Origin: Hyunsoonleella ulvae
GTDB lineage: Bacteria > Bacteroidota > Bacteroidia > Flavobacteriales > Flavobacteriaceae
Length of the DNA: 64,000 nucleotides
Reading direction: 5' to 3'
Assembly: GCF_016827605.1 (NCBI RefSeq)
Contig: NZ_JAEPJQ010000002.1
Coordinates: forward strand, 620,001-684,000
Each line of letters starts with the position of its first letter. Position 1 is the first letter of the stretch. The translations under genes and the position numbers were made by a program. Positions 7,316 through 16,315 of the stretch are shown one piece after another. The notes beneath the pieces are model-generated. The model was not told the origin of the DNA and did no database searches. It worked only from the letters and a program-made list of their open reading frames with translations.

Positions 7316-9832
7316 TTACACCCAAGGTTCTGGCATTTTTTGGTCTCTCATTGGTACGAAAACCAAGTTATCATCTTCCTCTTCACTATTGACAAAATGA
7401 TTGAAACGTTTCATCATTTCTGGATCATTAACTGCTTGGGTCCACTCACATTCAAACTTATTTACCAAAGTTTGCATTTCCTTTTCAAGGTCTTCAGCTA
7501 TTCCCAATTTATCCTCAATTATAACCTCTTTAAGATACTCTAATCCACCTTCTAACTTTTCTTGCCATGCAGCTGTACGTTGCAAGGGTTTTGCTGTACG
7601 CATGTAGAACATCAGGTATCTATCCAAATACTTAATTACGGTGTCGTTATCTATTTGTTCTGCAAATAACTCTGCATGTCTTGGGTTTGCTCCACCATTT
7701 CCTCCTACATATAAATTCCAGCCCCCTTCAACAGCTATTAAACCAAAGTCTTTTCCTCTTGCTTCAGCACATTCTCTTATGCAACCAGAAACACCTCCTT
7801 TTATTTTGTGAGGGGCTCTAATACCTCGGTAACGATTTTCTAATTCTATACCAAAACTCACACTCTCATCCATACCGTAGCGACACCAAGTTGACCCTAC
7901 ACATGTTTTTACGGTTCTTAATGATTTGCCATAAGCATGCCCACTCTCAAAACCATGACTAATTAATTCTTTCCAAATTAATGGTAATTGATTTAATGTT
8001 GCTCCAAATAAATCGATACGCACACCTCCCGTAATTTTGGTATACAAATCGTATTTCTTAGCTATTTCCCCTAGGGCAATTAATTTATCTGGAGTAATTT
8101 CTCCCCCTGGAACACGAGGTACTACTGAATAAGTACCATTACGTTGGATGTTTGCCAAGAACCTATCGTTAGAATCCTGTATTGCGTATTCTTTATTAGC
8201 AGTATCTGCATGAATTGAAGCCATAAGAGAAGCTACAACAGGCTTACATATTTCACAACCATGTCCGCCATTTCCATGACTATCTAATACTTCGTTAAAT
8301 TTAGTATAGCCTTTTACTTGTATTATTTTGTATAAGTCTTGTCTGTTATAATCAAAATGCTCACAAATAGAGTCCTTAACTTCGATACCTAATGACTTTA
8401 ATGTTGCATTCGTCAAGTCTGCTACCATAGGCTTACAACCACCACAACCTGTACCTGCTTTTGTACAGCTAACTACATCTCCTAAATCGGTTGCTTCCCC
8501 GCTTTCTATAACACCACAAATTTGACCTTTAGTAACACTTTCACAGGAACACACTTGCGCCTCGTCTGGTAAATCCATCACATCCCCCAAAAGAGCACCT
8601 CCTTCACTTGCTGGTAAAATTAATTGCGCTGGATCTTCTGGTATGGCCATTCCATTGAGATAAATTTGATGTAACATACTGTAATCTGCCGCATCTCCAA
8701 CAAGAATACCTCCTAGTAGCTTTTTACCATCGTGACTTACATTAATACGCTTGTATAGATGCTGCGTTTTATTTTCAAATATGATAGAGTGTCCTTTATC
8801 TGCTGGCATGAACGGCTCTCCAAAACTTGCTACATCTACCCCTATCAATTTTAATTTGGTGGACATGTCAATATCAGCAGGCATTTTGGTTTCAGCTTCT
8901 CCAATAATTTGTTTTACGGCTATTTCTGCCATATCGTAACCAGGAGCGACCAAACCATATATCATTTGGTTGTATAATGCGATTTCCCCAATGGCGTAAA
9001 TGGAATCATCTGAGGTCTTCATTGTATTGTCCACAATAATACCACCACGAACACCAACTTCCAATCCACAAGCGCGCCCTAGTTCATCACGCGGACGTAT
9101 TCCCGCAGAAATAATAAGCATATCCACATCAAGCCTATCATCCTCTCCAAACTCCATTCCTGTTATCGATCCGTTACCCAATATCTGATTTGTTGCTTTG
9201 CTCAAGTGAATGTTTAAACCGATAGATTCCAGTTTCAATTTTAAAACCTGAGAGCTACGAGAATCCAACTGTCTTGGCATTAATTTAGGGGCAAACTCCA
9301 CAATATGAGGCTCTAATCCCATATCTAAAACAGCCTTGCCTGCTTCTAAACCTAGTAACCCTCCACCAAGTACAGCTGCTTTTCCATTAGACTTTTCTGC
9401 TTTTATTTTAGCAGCATAATCTAGCATACCTTCTAGATCCTCAATAGTTCGGTAAACAAAAACCCCCTCTTTTTCAACACCTTTTATCGGCGGCACAAAC
9501 GGTACAGAGCCTGTAGCTAATACTAAATAATCGTAGCTAAACTCCCTATCTTTAGCGGTTGTAATGGTTTTTGCTTTACGGTTGATGTCTGCAACACGTT
9601 CTCCTGTGATCAAGTCTACGTTATTGCCTGTATACCATTCAGCAGGGGCCATTTCCAAAGCTTTAGCATCCTGATTTTCAAAAAATTCACTGAGATGTAC
9701 CCTATCGTAAGCCGGTCTTGGTTCTTCTCCAAAAACAGTTATTTTGAAGTTCTTACTTTCTTCTTGGGCAACAAACTTCTCACAAAATTTGTATCCCACC
9801 ATACCATTACCTACTACAATGATGCTTTTCAT
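7316..9832 (-). CDS. nirB: Nitrite reductase [NAD(P)H] large subunit, siroheme and FeS
   Basis: A full-length NirB of 838 residues. Domains in order: an FAD-binding module beginning VVGNGMVG; an NAD-binding loop VLGGGLLGLEAG; two BFD-like [2Fe-2S] domains (CSCESVTKGQIC with GCGGC, then CEHFDYNRQDLYK with CEIC); and the sulfite/nitrite reductase half. The 4Fe-4S/siroheme ligands are TCVGSTWC (Cys-X5-Cys) and GCIREC (Cys-X3-Cys). Electrons from NAD(P)H pass through FAD and the FeS centres to reduce nitrite to ammonium by six electrons. It heads the nitrate assimilation block and is preceded by three TACGTA palindromes flanking a -7 element, which suggests direct control by the local two-component system. 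Confidence 0.96.
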   Translation of the reverse strand: MKSIIVVGNGMVGYKFCEKFVAQEESKNFKITVFGEEPRPAYDRVHLSEFFENQDAKALEMAPAEWYTGNNVDLITGERVADINRKAKTITTAKDREFSYDYLVLATGSVPFVPPIKGVEKEGVFVYRTIEDLEGMLDYAAKIKAEKSNGKAAVLGGGLLGLEAGKAVLDMGLEPHIVEFAPKLMPRQLDSRSSQVLKLKLESIGLNIHLSKATNQILGNGSITGMEFGEDDRLDVDMLIISAGIRPRDELGRACGLEVGVRGGIIVDNTMKTSDDSIYAIGEIALYNQMIYGLVAPGYDMAEIAVKQIIGEAETKMPADIDMSTKLKLIGVDVASFGEPFMPADKGHSIIFENKTQHLYKRINVSHDGKKLLGGILVGDAADYSMLHQIYLNGMAIPEDPAQLILPASEGGALLGDVMDLPDEAQVCSCESVTKGQICGVIESGEATDLGDVVSCTKAGTGCGGCKPMVADLTNATLKSLGIEVKDSICEHFDYNRQDLYKIIQVKGYTKFNEVLDSHGNGGHGCEICKPVVASLMASIHADTANKEYAIQDSNDRFLANIQRNGTYSVVPRVPGGEITPDKLIALGEIAKKYDLYTKITGGVRIDLFGATLNQLPLIWKELISHGFESGHAYGKSLRTVKTCVGSTWCRYGMDESVSFGIELENRYRGIRAPHKIKGGVSGCIRECAEARGKDFGLIAVEGGWNLYVGGNGGANPRHAELFAEQIDNDTVIKYLDRYLMFYMRTAKPLQRTAAWQEKLEGGLEYLKEVIIEDKLGIAEDLEKEMQTLVNKFECEWTQAVNDPEMMKRFNHFVNSEEEDDNLVFVPMRDQKMPEPWV

Positions 9833-9835
9833 AAT

Positions 9836-9904
9836 TACGTATTTTACAACAAAACTAAGTATAAATACGTATTTTTTAATCTGAAAAACTAATTAATTTA
9901 CGTA
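9836..9904 (-). promoter_or_regulatory. nirB promoter region with three TACGTA palindromes
   Basis: TACGTA occurs at 9836-9841, 9866-9871 and 9899-9904, with periods of 30 and 33 bp, close to whole helical turns. Between the first two lies plus-strand CAAAACTA (9850-9857), a perfect minus-strand -7 element (TAGTTTTG). Two boxes would then lie upstream of the -7 element and one over the transcript start. The same box occurs at 2766-2771 (nasA) and 3848-3853 (regulator). Candidate binding sites for the NarL-like regulator; not proven. Confidence 0.5.
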
Positions 9905-10033
9905 GAGTGGCAATTATTGAAGATTTCGCAAATTGGAATATCAATAATTATTTAATAAAAAAATTATAGGTTTAGTTTTTGTGGAAATCTAAAAAATAGA
10001 TTCTTATAATACTCTAAATAATATTTGAAGCAT
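9905..10033. other. Intergenic sequence upstream of nirB, nothing else recognised
   Basis: The gap between nirB and the beta-sandwich gene runs 9833-10183. Apart from the nirB promoter boxes (9836-9904) and the terminator at 10034-10067, it is AT-rich with no ORF, RNA gene or repeat that I can support, including 10068-10183. Confidence 0.5.
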
Positions 10034-10067
10034 AAAAAAAGCCCTTAGGATTAACTCCCAAAGGCTT
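10034..10067 (-). terminator. Intrinsic terminator behind the T9SS beta-sandwich gene
   Basis: On the minus strand a 12-bp stem (plus-strand arms 10039-10050 and 10056-10067, with two G-U wobbles) closes a 5-nt loop and is followed by a run of seven T (plus A at 10034-10040). It lies 117 bp beyond the stop of the gene at 10184-11023 and faces the right way for it. Confidence 0.8.
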
Positions 10068-10183
10068 ATCTTTTCATAATGATTGGTTACAAAAGAAACT
10101 AATCAATCTCTCTCTACTCCTACTTTAGAAAATTACAAACGGAGTTTTCCTTGATTAATTCCTTAAATGTTAGTGTGTGCTTT

Positions 10184-11023
10184 TTACTGCTTCACTAATT
10201 TTTTACTTATAGTGGCTCCTTTATCATCAAGGATTTTAACTATGTATAATCCAGATGATAAATTACTCATGTCATACTCATTATCTATTTTAGAAATATT
10301 TTTCACTCTACTTCCTAACATATCGTAAAGTACTACATCTGTGATGTTTACATTATTTCTAGCAACAATTCTAAAGTTAGATTTAGAAGGATTTTGGAAT
10401 ACTGATATACTTTCTTCTAAATTGAATTGATCATTGCTCAACAAAGGGTTAGAATCTAAAATTTGAATTTGGTCTATATACCCAAAAGCGCTCGTATTGT
10501 CTAGTATTTGACCTGCAGGATCATTTTCAAAGCCCATATCTGGATGGAACGATAATCTAAACAAAGTGCCTAAAGTGAAAGAAGTAGCTGTATCATCGTC
10601 ATCCTTAATTTCAAAAATAATTTCCTGCCATTGATTGAAATTAGTATATGAATTTAGTGCTCTAACTATTTCAACTCCATTGGAAGCGTCATCTGGTGCA
10701 TCAAAACGAAGTCCTAAATCTGCCTGAGCAGGAAAATGCACCATCATACTTAAATATTTAGTATCGGAAGAGGAAATAGCTATATCATTCACATCAATAC
10801 CTCTAAATATCCACCACTGCCCCCCCGTTCTTCTAAATTCAAGACAATTTGCTGTTGTATTTAATCCAGTTTGGTTAGGATTTGTGACCACTGCTGAAGT
10901 AATACCTCCTCCTTCATTAAGTAAATTTCCTGATCCAGATTCAAAGTCATCCACCATGGTTTGCGTAAAACCATAAAAAGTAAATAAAGAAAAGAGTAAA
11001 CTTAATAATGTAATTTTTTTCAT
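10184..11023 (-). CDS. Secreted T9SS protein with a carbohydrate-binding-like beta-sandwich
   Basis: A protein of 279 residues with a signal peptide (cleavage after about residue 20, TFYGFTQT). Residues about 24-190 (VDDFESGSG, WWIFRGIDV, FNQWQEIIFEIKDD, GYIDQIQIL) look like a jelly-roll carbohydrate-binding domain; I cannot place it in a numbered CBM family. The C-terminus (about 205-279: FQNPSKSNFRI, VVLYDMLGS, SSGLYIVKI, ISKKLVKQ) is a type A T9SS sorting domain, so the protein should be secreted or surface-anchored. It is separated from the GH16 gene by 270 bp with a terminator (11221-11252), and has its own direct-repeat operator and -7 element. That operator is shared with the PUL further along. 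Confidence 0.85.
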   Translation of the reverse strand: MKKITLLSLLFSLFTFYGFTQTMVDDFESGSGNLLNEGGGITSAVVTNPNQTGLNTTANCLEFRRTGGQWWIFRGIDVNDIAISSSDTKYLSMMVHFPAQADLGLRFDAPDDASNGVEIVRALNSYTNFNQWQEIIFEIKDDDDTATSFTLGTLFRLSFHPDMGFENDPAGQILDNTSAFGYIDQIQILDSNPLLSNDQFNLEESISVFQNPSKSNFRIVARNNVNITDVVLYDMLGSRVKNISKIDNEYDMSNLSSGLYIVKILDDKGATISKKLVKQ

Positions 11024-11056
11024 AATGTTATTATATTTAGCTTGTTAATTATCCTC

Positions 11057-11114
11057 TAAAATTAGACAAACTACATGGTGTTTAAATGGATAATAATTAT
11101 GAAAACCTAGACAA
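11057..11114 (-). promoter_or_regulatory. PUL-type promoter and direct-repeat operator for the T9SS beta-sandwich gene
   Basis: On the plus strand, half-sites TGGATAA (11087-11093) and TAGACAA (11108-11114) are direct repeats with a 21-bp period. The minus-strand -7-like element TAATTTTA (11057-11064) lies 22 nt from the nearer half-site, and the gene starts at 11023. The arrangement matches the sites at 24074-24132, 26124-26181, 44236-44293 and 53890-53948. This is the only copy outside the main PUL. Confidence 0.6.
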
Positions 11115-11220
11115 TATTACTCTTTTAATGCAAAAGAAAGATTAATCTCACATACGCATAACACTCTATTTAACAACATCATATAACTAATACTCGCAAA
11201 ACATATATTATAAAACATGT

Positions 11221-11252
11221 AAAAAGCTACCTAAATAACTAGATAGCTTTTT
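11221..11252 (-). terminator. Terminator hairpin behind the GH16 gene
   Basis: Arms AAAAAGCTA (11221-11229) and TAGCTTTTT (11244-11252) pair perfectly across a 14-nt loop, ending in a T tract on both strands. It sits 42 bp beyond the GH16 stop and upstream of the next gene's own promoter, so it separates the two transcription units. Confidence 0.7.
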
Positions 11253-11293
11253 CTAAATCATGAACTCTAAATATTTTCTGTAGAGAAGACAGT

Positions 11294-12154
11294 TTATTTC
11301 ATACGCCAAACTCTAATATAGTCCACCTCAGCTTCAGTGAAATCTCCAATATTTCTTGACGTGAAATTAGCTGTCCCTCCAAAGCTCGCTCCTGTTGATA
11401 ACCATAAAAACTCATTAACTTCTGGCACCCAAATACCTTGATACCTAGTCATGAACTTACCATCGTAATAAACTTCCAAATTATTTTCTTTCCACAACAA
11501 TCCGTAAACATGATAACCATCATGTATATCTGGAGCGTCCCACCTTCTTGTATTGGCTCTATGAGATGATCCATAACCATCTATATGTACCACGCTTTTA
11601 GTAAAATCTTCAACCCAAGCGGACTCGAAAACGTCAATTTCCGCACCGTCATTTCCTGTACCGTCTATGTTACTCATGTTTTCTCCTTGAAGCCATAGCG
11701 CTGTATGGGTACCAAACATAGTCTCAGCAATTTTTATTTTAGCTTCTATATAACCATAAGTAAATTCAAATTTTTGATAAGTATAAACACCACCACAATT
11801 CATGGCATCATTACCAACTTTCTCACTTTTAAGCACCAAATTACCATTTCTATAGCTTACATTTTCTGGCTTCCAAAACCATTGGTTTACACCTATGCCT
11901 GGTCTAGCATTCCTGCTTCTTGTTGAGTTATTCTTAGTCCATTTTGTAGATTCAAACTTATCAAAGTTATCTTCAAACATTAAGGTCCATCCACTGGTAT
12001 TTACCGAATTTAAAAGTGGTTTAGCCACTGCAGCTGGGTTATCCCCATCATTAAACTGCTCATCTTCTGGAGAGGTTTTATTATCCTCAGAACATGACAA
12101 TAGTAACGTAACAGTTATAAACGAACAGCTAAAAATCAATCTTTTTATTTTCAT
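11294..12154 (-). CDS. GH16-family glycoside hydrolase, lipoprotein
   Basis: A lipoprotein of 286 residues (lipobox LLSC, C21) with a single GH16 beta-jelly-roll domain. The active site reads E172-I-D174-V-F-E177, the beta-bulge ExDxxE form used by laminarinases, agarases, porphyranases and carrageenases. E172 is the expected nucleophile and E177 the acid/base. Flanking motifs include WTLMFEDNFD, YGYIEAKIKIAE, ALWLQGEN and EVDYIRVWRMK. The enzyme should cleave an internal beta-glycosidic linkage of a galactan or glucan at the cell surface. The exact substrate cannot be read from the motif. It is 23 bp downstream of the FN3 lipoprotein gene and is followed by a terminator at 11221-11252. Confidence 0.9.
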   Translation of the reverse strand: MKIKRLIFSCSFITVTLLLSCSEDNKTSPEDEQFNDGDNPAAVAKPLLNSVNTSGWTLMFEDNFDKFESTKWTKNNSTRSRNARPGIGVNQWFWKPENVSYRNGNLVLKSEKVGNDAMNCGGVYTYQKFEFTYGYIEAKIKIAETMFGTHTALWLQGENMSNIDGTGNDGAEIDVFESAWVEDFTKSVVHIDGYGSSHRANTRRWDAPDIHDGYHVYGLLWKENNLEVYYDGKFMTRYQGIWVPEVNEFLWLSTGASFGGTANFTSRNIGDFTEAEVDYIRVWRMK

Positions 12155-12177
12155 AGTAATTTATTTAATCTCTGGCA

Positions 12178-12882
12178 TTAGAGCTTAAAGTACCAAAGTG
12201 GTCCAGTAACTGTAGCTCCTTTATCATCTTTTACCACTACCTTCCAATAATAGGTTGTATCTGCGGTATCTAAATTGGCTTCATAAGTAGTTGTATCTGT
12301 ATTCTCGGCCACCATAGTTAGCGCATCTTTATCTTTTCCAAAATATACATCAAAAGTGAGCGGATCGTTATCAGCATCTGCTCCTGTCCACTCAAGTGCA
12401 ATGTTTGTTGTCCCATTTTCTAATATTTGTCCCAGGAATGGATTTACCAAACTTGGTGCAAATGGCAAATGATTGCTATTAGGAACTTCTTCCGTATAAA
12501 ATTGCGACATAGGCGAATAATCACTCTCAACACTTCTTGTACTTCTGGCTTTAACCCTCCAATAGTAGGCTAAACCTTTTTCTAAAGTCACAATTTTTGA
12601 CAAACCAGTAAGCACCTCATCAACCACCTTATCTGTAAACTGATTATCTCTAGCTATTTCTAATATATATATCACTGAACTTCCATCCGCATTAGTGGAA
12701 GCTTGCCACTCAAAATTCAACGTATTTGTAGTACATAACTGATTTTGAGAGGGAAAAACCAATGCAGGGGTGGTTGGTTTAGAGTCTTGTGTTTCAGAAC
12801 CTCCATCTGAATCATCTCCACCTGATGAACAGGAAGTAAATATGAATGCAACTAATACTAATTTATATATAATATTTTTCAT
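12178..12882 (-). CDS. Lipoprotein with two fibronectin-type-III-like domains
   Basis: A protein of 234 residues with a lipoprotein signal (C18, FTSCSSGG). It has two beta-sandwich repeats (about 35-130 and 140-234), each with the FN3-like pattern of a central W and an aromatic YYWRVKA or TYYWKVVVKD strand. There are no catalytic residues. It is likely a surface spacer or glycan-binding partner for the enzymes beside it. The gene is 10 bp downstream of the Asp-box gene and 23 bp upstream of GH16, so the three form one operon. Confidence 0.75.
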   Translation of the reverse strand: MKNIIYKLVLVAFIFTSCSSGGDDSDGGSETQDSKPTTPALVFPSQNQLCTTNTLNFEWQASTNADGSSVIYILEIARDNQFTDKVVDEVLTGLSKIVTLEKGLAYYWRVKARSTRSVESDYSPMSQFYTEEVPNSNHLPFAPSLVNPFLGQILENGTTNIALEWTGADADNDPLTFDVYFGKDKDALTMVAENTDTTTYEANLDTADTTYYWKVVVKDDKGATVTGPLWYFKL

Positions 12883-12892
12883 AATTTTCTTT

Positions 12893-15800
12893 TTACTGCT
12901 TTACAATTTTTAATGTTTGAGGCGTCTTAGAGTCTACCAACCTAATGAAATAAATTCCAGCAGGATGTTCTTGCATATCCACACTTACTTTACCTCCAAC
13001 TAACGGATATTGTTTTTTAGCTATTAAACCCGAGGTAATGGAGTATAGCTCTAAATTCACATTTGTTTTTGAAATTTCAGGAATACGCAACTCAAATTTA
13101 TCTGTTACTGGATTAGGAAAAGCTTTTAATGCAGCGCTTCCTCCCATAACTTTGGTCATTTTACCTTCACATGTTGCTTTAGCTTCAACACTTATAACAT
13201 CTCCTTCATCGGCATTTACGCTAAATGAGGTTTGGTGTGTCTCTAAAATTTGTTTATCATTCACAAATACCTTGTATGGTGCTGTACCAGATTCAATTTC
13301 AACAGCTACCACGCCCTGTTCTTTTCCTGAAATAAATTTTCCAGTCAACAAATCAGAAGCTTCTATCATAAGATTCACACAGTATTCATAGGTTGTATCA
13401 GTAATCCCAATACAGATATCATAAGTTCCCGGATCTAAATTTGGCAAATTTAATATATCGTTAAAAGTGTAATCTATACCAGCTATTGTAACAGTATAGT
13501 TGTGTCTAAACTGTGTACTAATTTGTATTTGTCCATTTTTTCCTTGGCAAGTTTCATCGATAGTTTCGATAGTAAAATTATCAGCCGCTACAAATATTTC
13601 TGAAAAATCCTGATCTAAAATAAAATCTAAAACCCCACTACCATATGTAGCAAACCGTACTGCATTTTCAGACTCTATAAATTGCACATCCGTGTACCCT
13701 ACCGCATCTGGCACATCCAAACCGTCCATTTTAAACCATTGGTCTTGTTGCACTGAATACACCCATGCACCATCAAATTCGCAAGAAGCAAAAATATACT
13801 GACCATTTGGAGAGGCATCTAGCTCTGTAATTCGGTCTACAGTTAATCCATTATTATGACTCGTAAATGTTTGTCCGCCATCTACAGATATCAAAAACTC
13901 ATTACCTTTACCTGCATAATAAACTGTAGCTTCATCTATTGGACTAGTAGCTATAACCTGTCTTCTTTTTCTATGTGAATCATCTTGCTGAGGCCAAGAA
14001 CCACCTGAAACACTAGAATTTGTAAATGAGTTACCTCCATCTGTAGAGTACAGTAATTGACCAGATTTTAAACTCACATACCATCGGTTTTTGTTTAATT
14101 TAGAATAACCAAAACTGGAAATAGGCCCACTGAATTCAAAGGGATGAATTTCTCTAACCACAGCAGAACCATTATAGATAATTTTTTGTAGCGCATTCCC
14201 CCAAGGAATATAAACAGCATCTTCACTATCAACAGGAGATGGCACTAAACTGGTAGCTGACCAATTCCCATAAAAATCTGTTCTAGTAACTGTTCTAAAA
14301 TTACCACCATCTGTAACATCACTTCTTCCTATAGTTCCAAAATAATACCAGTACCAAGCCGATTCGCCTCCATTAGCTACTGTCACTCTTAAGACATCAG
14401 TGTTAGCCTCTCTTGCTGCTGGTATAGGTATGGTTTTATCATAGTCATTATCTCCTGAAAAACTTTGCGACCCTCTGTCTTGATTACCTGTGTAAACCAA
14501 ATTATACTTTTCGCTAGTTTCAGCATCATAGCACATAGTGGTTGGGTTACCCCTACTTACACTTATCCAAGAATTCCAATCTTCTGGTGCTCCTGAATAA
14601 TACGTCCCGAAATCGTATCCAGATATAGTAAGAAATGTACCATCTTCTTTATCAAAAGTTTTGAAATGTTGTAAATCCCAAACATAAATATCATTATTAC
14701 TTAAAACATGTTGATTTCTCGTCCAATTCACACCATAATCTGTAGAAATCCATAATTCAACAAATCCTTTAAAAACTATATTAGGTTGCGTTGGGTGCAC
14801 CTCAATAATATTTCTACCAGTATCACTTGAGGTAACACTTTGTGTCCATGTTGCTCCTTCGTCTCCTGAATAAAATATGGTAGTATTACCATAACTGATA
14901 TAAAAATGTGTATTTCCTGACACGGTAGTTCCTTGTACAGAATCAAGTGCATCAACAGTTGTTGTTGGTTCATGGATTAGAGAAAAATCAGCGTCATTTT
15001 CTCCCATTTTATAAACATACAACTTAGAATCACTATTGCGTTTTGCTAAAAGGTATACATCTCTACTTCCATGAGGTTTAAGTATCTCAACATCAAATGC
15101 ATTACTCTTGAAATTCAGTGTGGATGTTGTATAGTTTAACCCATAATCTGTGGATATATAAACATAATCGTACCAAGCGTTACTATCTGCAGCATTTCTT
15201 CTCGCACCATGTGCCACTATACGTTTACTACTATTATTTTTTGTAACCGCGGTGGTGTAGTTTGCACCACCTTCAAAAAAAGCTCCATTGGCATCCATCC
15301 ATGTTCTACCCTCATCATCTGAAAATTCCATGCTACCATTACTTTTTTGATTCAGTAATCTAAAAGAGCCGTCTGGCAAATTAACTCCATTAAATTCATC
15401 ACCCAAAAAGCTCTTAGAATGATTTCTGAGCGACCACTTTACTGGAGCATCTTCATCTATTTTATAAATATGTCCTGCGGATGAAAGCACATACATTTCT
15501 TCGTTTATTGGATCATATAACGATCCATCAGTTCTAAAGCCCCCTTCATTATAACCTGGATTCGTAGTGGACGTCATGTGTAAATATTTCTGATCCCATC
15601 GTCCTGAAAGTGTACTATTAGCGTAGTAGTACTTTTCTGGTGGAGGCATAGACATGTTGGTTTTTGCAGATTTGAAATATGTATTAAAATCTTTAGGACT
15701 ACTGAATGTAAAACCTGATTTTTCTATGTCTGTGTACCAAGAGTTATAGGCATCCAAATCATTACCTTCTAAATTTTGGAAATTAAAAGGTTTTGGAAAT

Positions 15801-15988
15801 GCCTCCTTGTCCATAGCCATTTCTATAGCTATCTCCTCAGGTGTTTCTTCTAGGTAATGTTCATTATCAGCATCATAATCAAAATCTGATGCTCCTACAT
15901 CTTCTTTTAAAAATTCGCCTCTAAAAAATAAAAATAACGCAATAGTAAGACTGAAGAATACCAGTCCCAACAAACGGTTCTTTCTCAT
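12893..15988 (-). CDS. Large secreted T9SS protein with Asp-box (BNR/sortilin-like) beta-propeller
   Basis: A protein of 1031 residues. An N-terminal hydrophobic segment (about 6-22) acts as signal or anchor. The region from about 120 to 790 contains at least six Asp-box repeats of the form S-x-D-x-G-x-x-W/F: SDDEGRTW, STDYGLNY, SGDEGATW, STDYGVNW, STDGGNSF and SVDGGQTF. This predicts a VPS10/sortilin or GH74-like beta-propeller. Next come two beta-sandwich segments, and a C-terminal T9SS sorting domain (KAFPNPVTDKFELRI, GIYFIRLVD, TLKIVKQ). It may be a glycoside hydrolase or a large surface binding protein. It leads the GH16 operon. No copy of the PUL direct repeat is visible upstream. Confidence 0.8.
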   Translation of the reverse strand: MRKNRLLGLVFFSLTIALFLFFRGEFLKEDVGASDFDYDADNEHYLEETPEEIAIEMAMDKEAFPKPFNFQNLEGNDLDAYNSWYTDIEKSGFTFSSPKDFNTYFKSAKTNMSMPPPEKYYYANSTLSGRWDQKYLHMTSTTNPGYNEGGFRTDGSLYDPINEEMYVLSSAGHIYKIDEDAPVKWSLRNHSKSFLGDEFNGVNLPDGSFRLLNQKSNGSMEFSDDEGRTWMDANGAFFEGGANYTTAVTKNNSSKRIVAHGARRNAADSNAWYDYVYISTDYGLNYTTSTLNFKSNAFDVEILKPHGSRDVYLLAKRNSDSKLYVYKMGENDADFSLIHEPTTTVDALDSVQGTTVSGNTHFYISYGNTTIFYSGDEGATWTQSVTSSDTGRNIIEVHPTQPNIVFKGFVELWISTDYGVNWTRNQHVLSNNDIYVWDLQHFKTFDKEDGTFLTISGYDFGTYYSGAPEDWNSWISVSRGNPTTMCYDAETSEKYNLVYTGNQDRGSQSFSGDNDYDKTIPIPAAREANTDVLRVTVANGGESAWYWYYFGTIGRSDVTDGGNFRTVTRTDFYGNWSATSLVPSPVDSEDAVYIPWGNALQKIIYNGSAVVREIHPFEFSGPISSFGYSKLNKNRWYVSLKSGQLLYSTDGGNSFTNSSVSGGSWPQQDDSHRKRRQVIATSPIDEATVYYAGKGNEFLISVDGGQTFTSHNNGLTVDRITELDASPNGQYIFASCEFDGAWVYSVQQDQWFKMDGLDVPDAVGYTDVQFIESENAVRFATYGSGVLDFILDQDFSEIFVAADNFTIETIDETCQGKNGQIQISTQFRHNYTVTIAGIDYTFNDILNLPNLDPGTYDICIGITDTTYEYCVNLMIEASDLLTGKFISGKEQGVVAVEIESGTAPYKVFVNDKQILETHQTSFSVNADEGDVISVEAKATCEGKMTKVMGGSAALKAFPNPVTDKFELRIPEISKTNVNLELYSITSGLIAKKQYPLVGGKVSVDMQEHPAGIYFIRLVDSKTPQTLKIVKQ

Positions 15989-16315
15989 AATAATATCTTG
16001 ATAATTTAGTTTAGAACGTAAATTTATGAGAACCTAGAAGCAAATACATGAAATAAATTACTGTAAACATGTACAAAAACACTTAAATTGAGACAAAAAA
16101 CCAATATTCTACAGTGTTTATCATATCGCTGTTTTATATAAGGAATTATGTATGCATAATGTAGCAAACAATCAATACTATTTTATATTTCTATTTAATG
16201 TTAGTCACAAAAATTCATATACGAAAACACTACCTTTTCTCCTGCTAAATATTTTCTGTTTGAATGACATGAAAGTGCCACATATAATTTGGAATCATAT
16301 AAATACAATACTAAC
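15989..16315. other. Intergenic region between the glycan cluster and the hydroxyproline operon
   Basis: This 327-bp gap must hold the promoter of the Asp-box gene, but no perfect TAnnTTTG element and no TRGAYAA pair is visible on the minus strand. It has a short palindrome around ATGCAT (about 16151-16156) and no ORF of note. It also contains the 3' end of the hydroxyproline operon, with no clear terminator. Confidence 0.4.

Noticed and set aside
16035-16041. TAGAAGC upstream of the Asp-box gene as a possible sixth operator
   Set aside because: It does not match TRGAYAA and has no partner at 21 bp.
16151-16156. ATGCAT palindrome in the gap before the Asp-box gene
   Set aside because: Too short to be meaningful and not repeated near other promoters.
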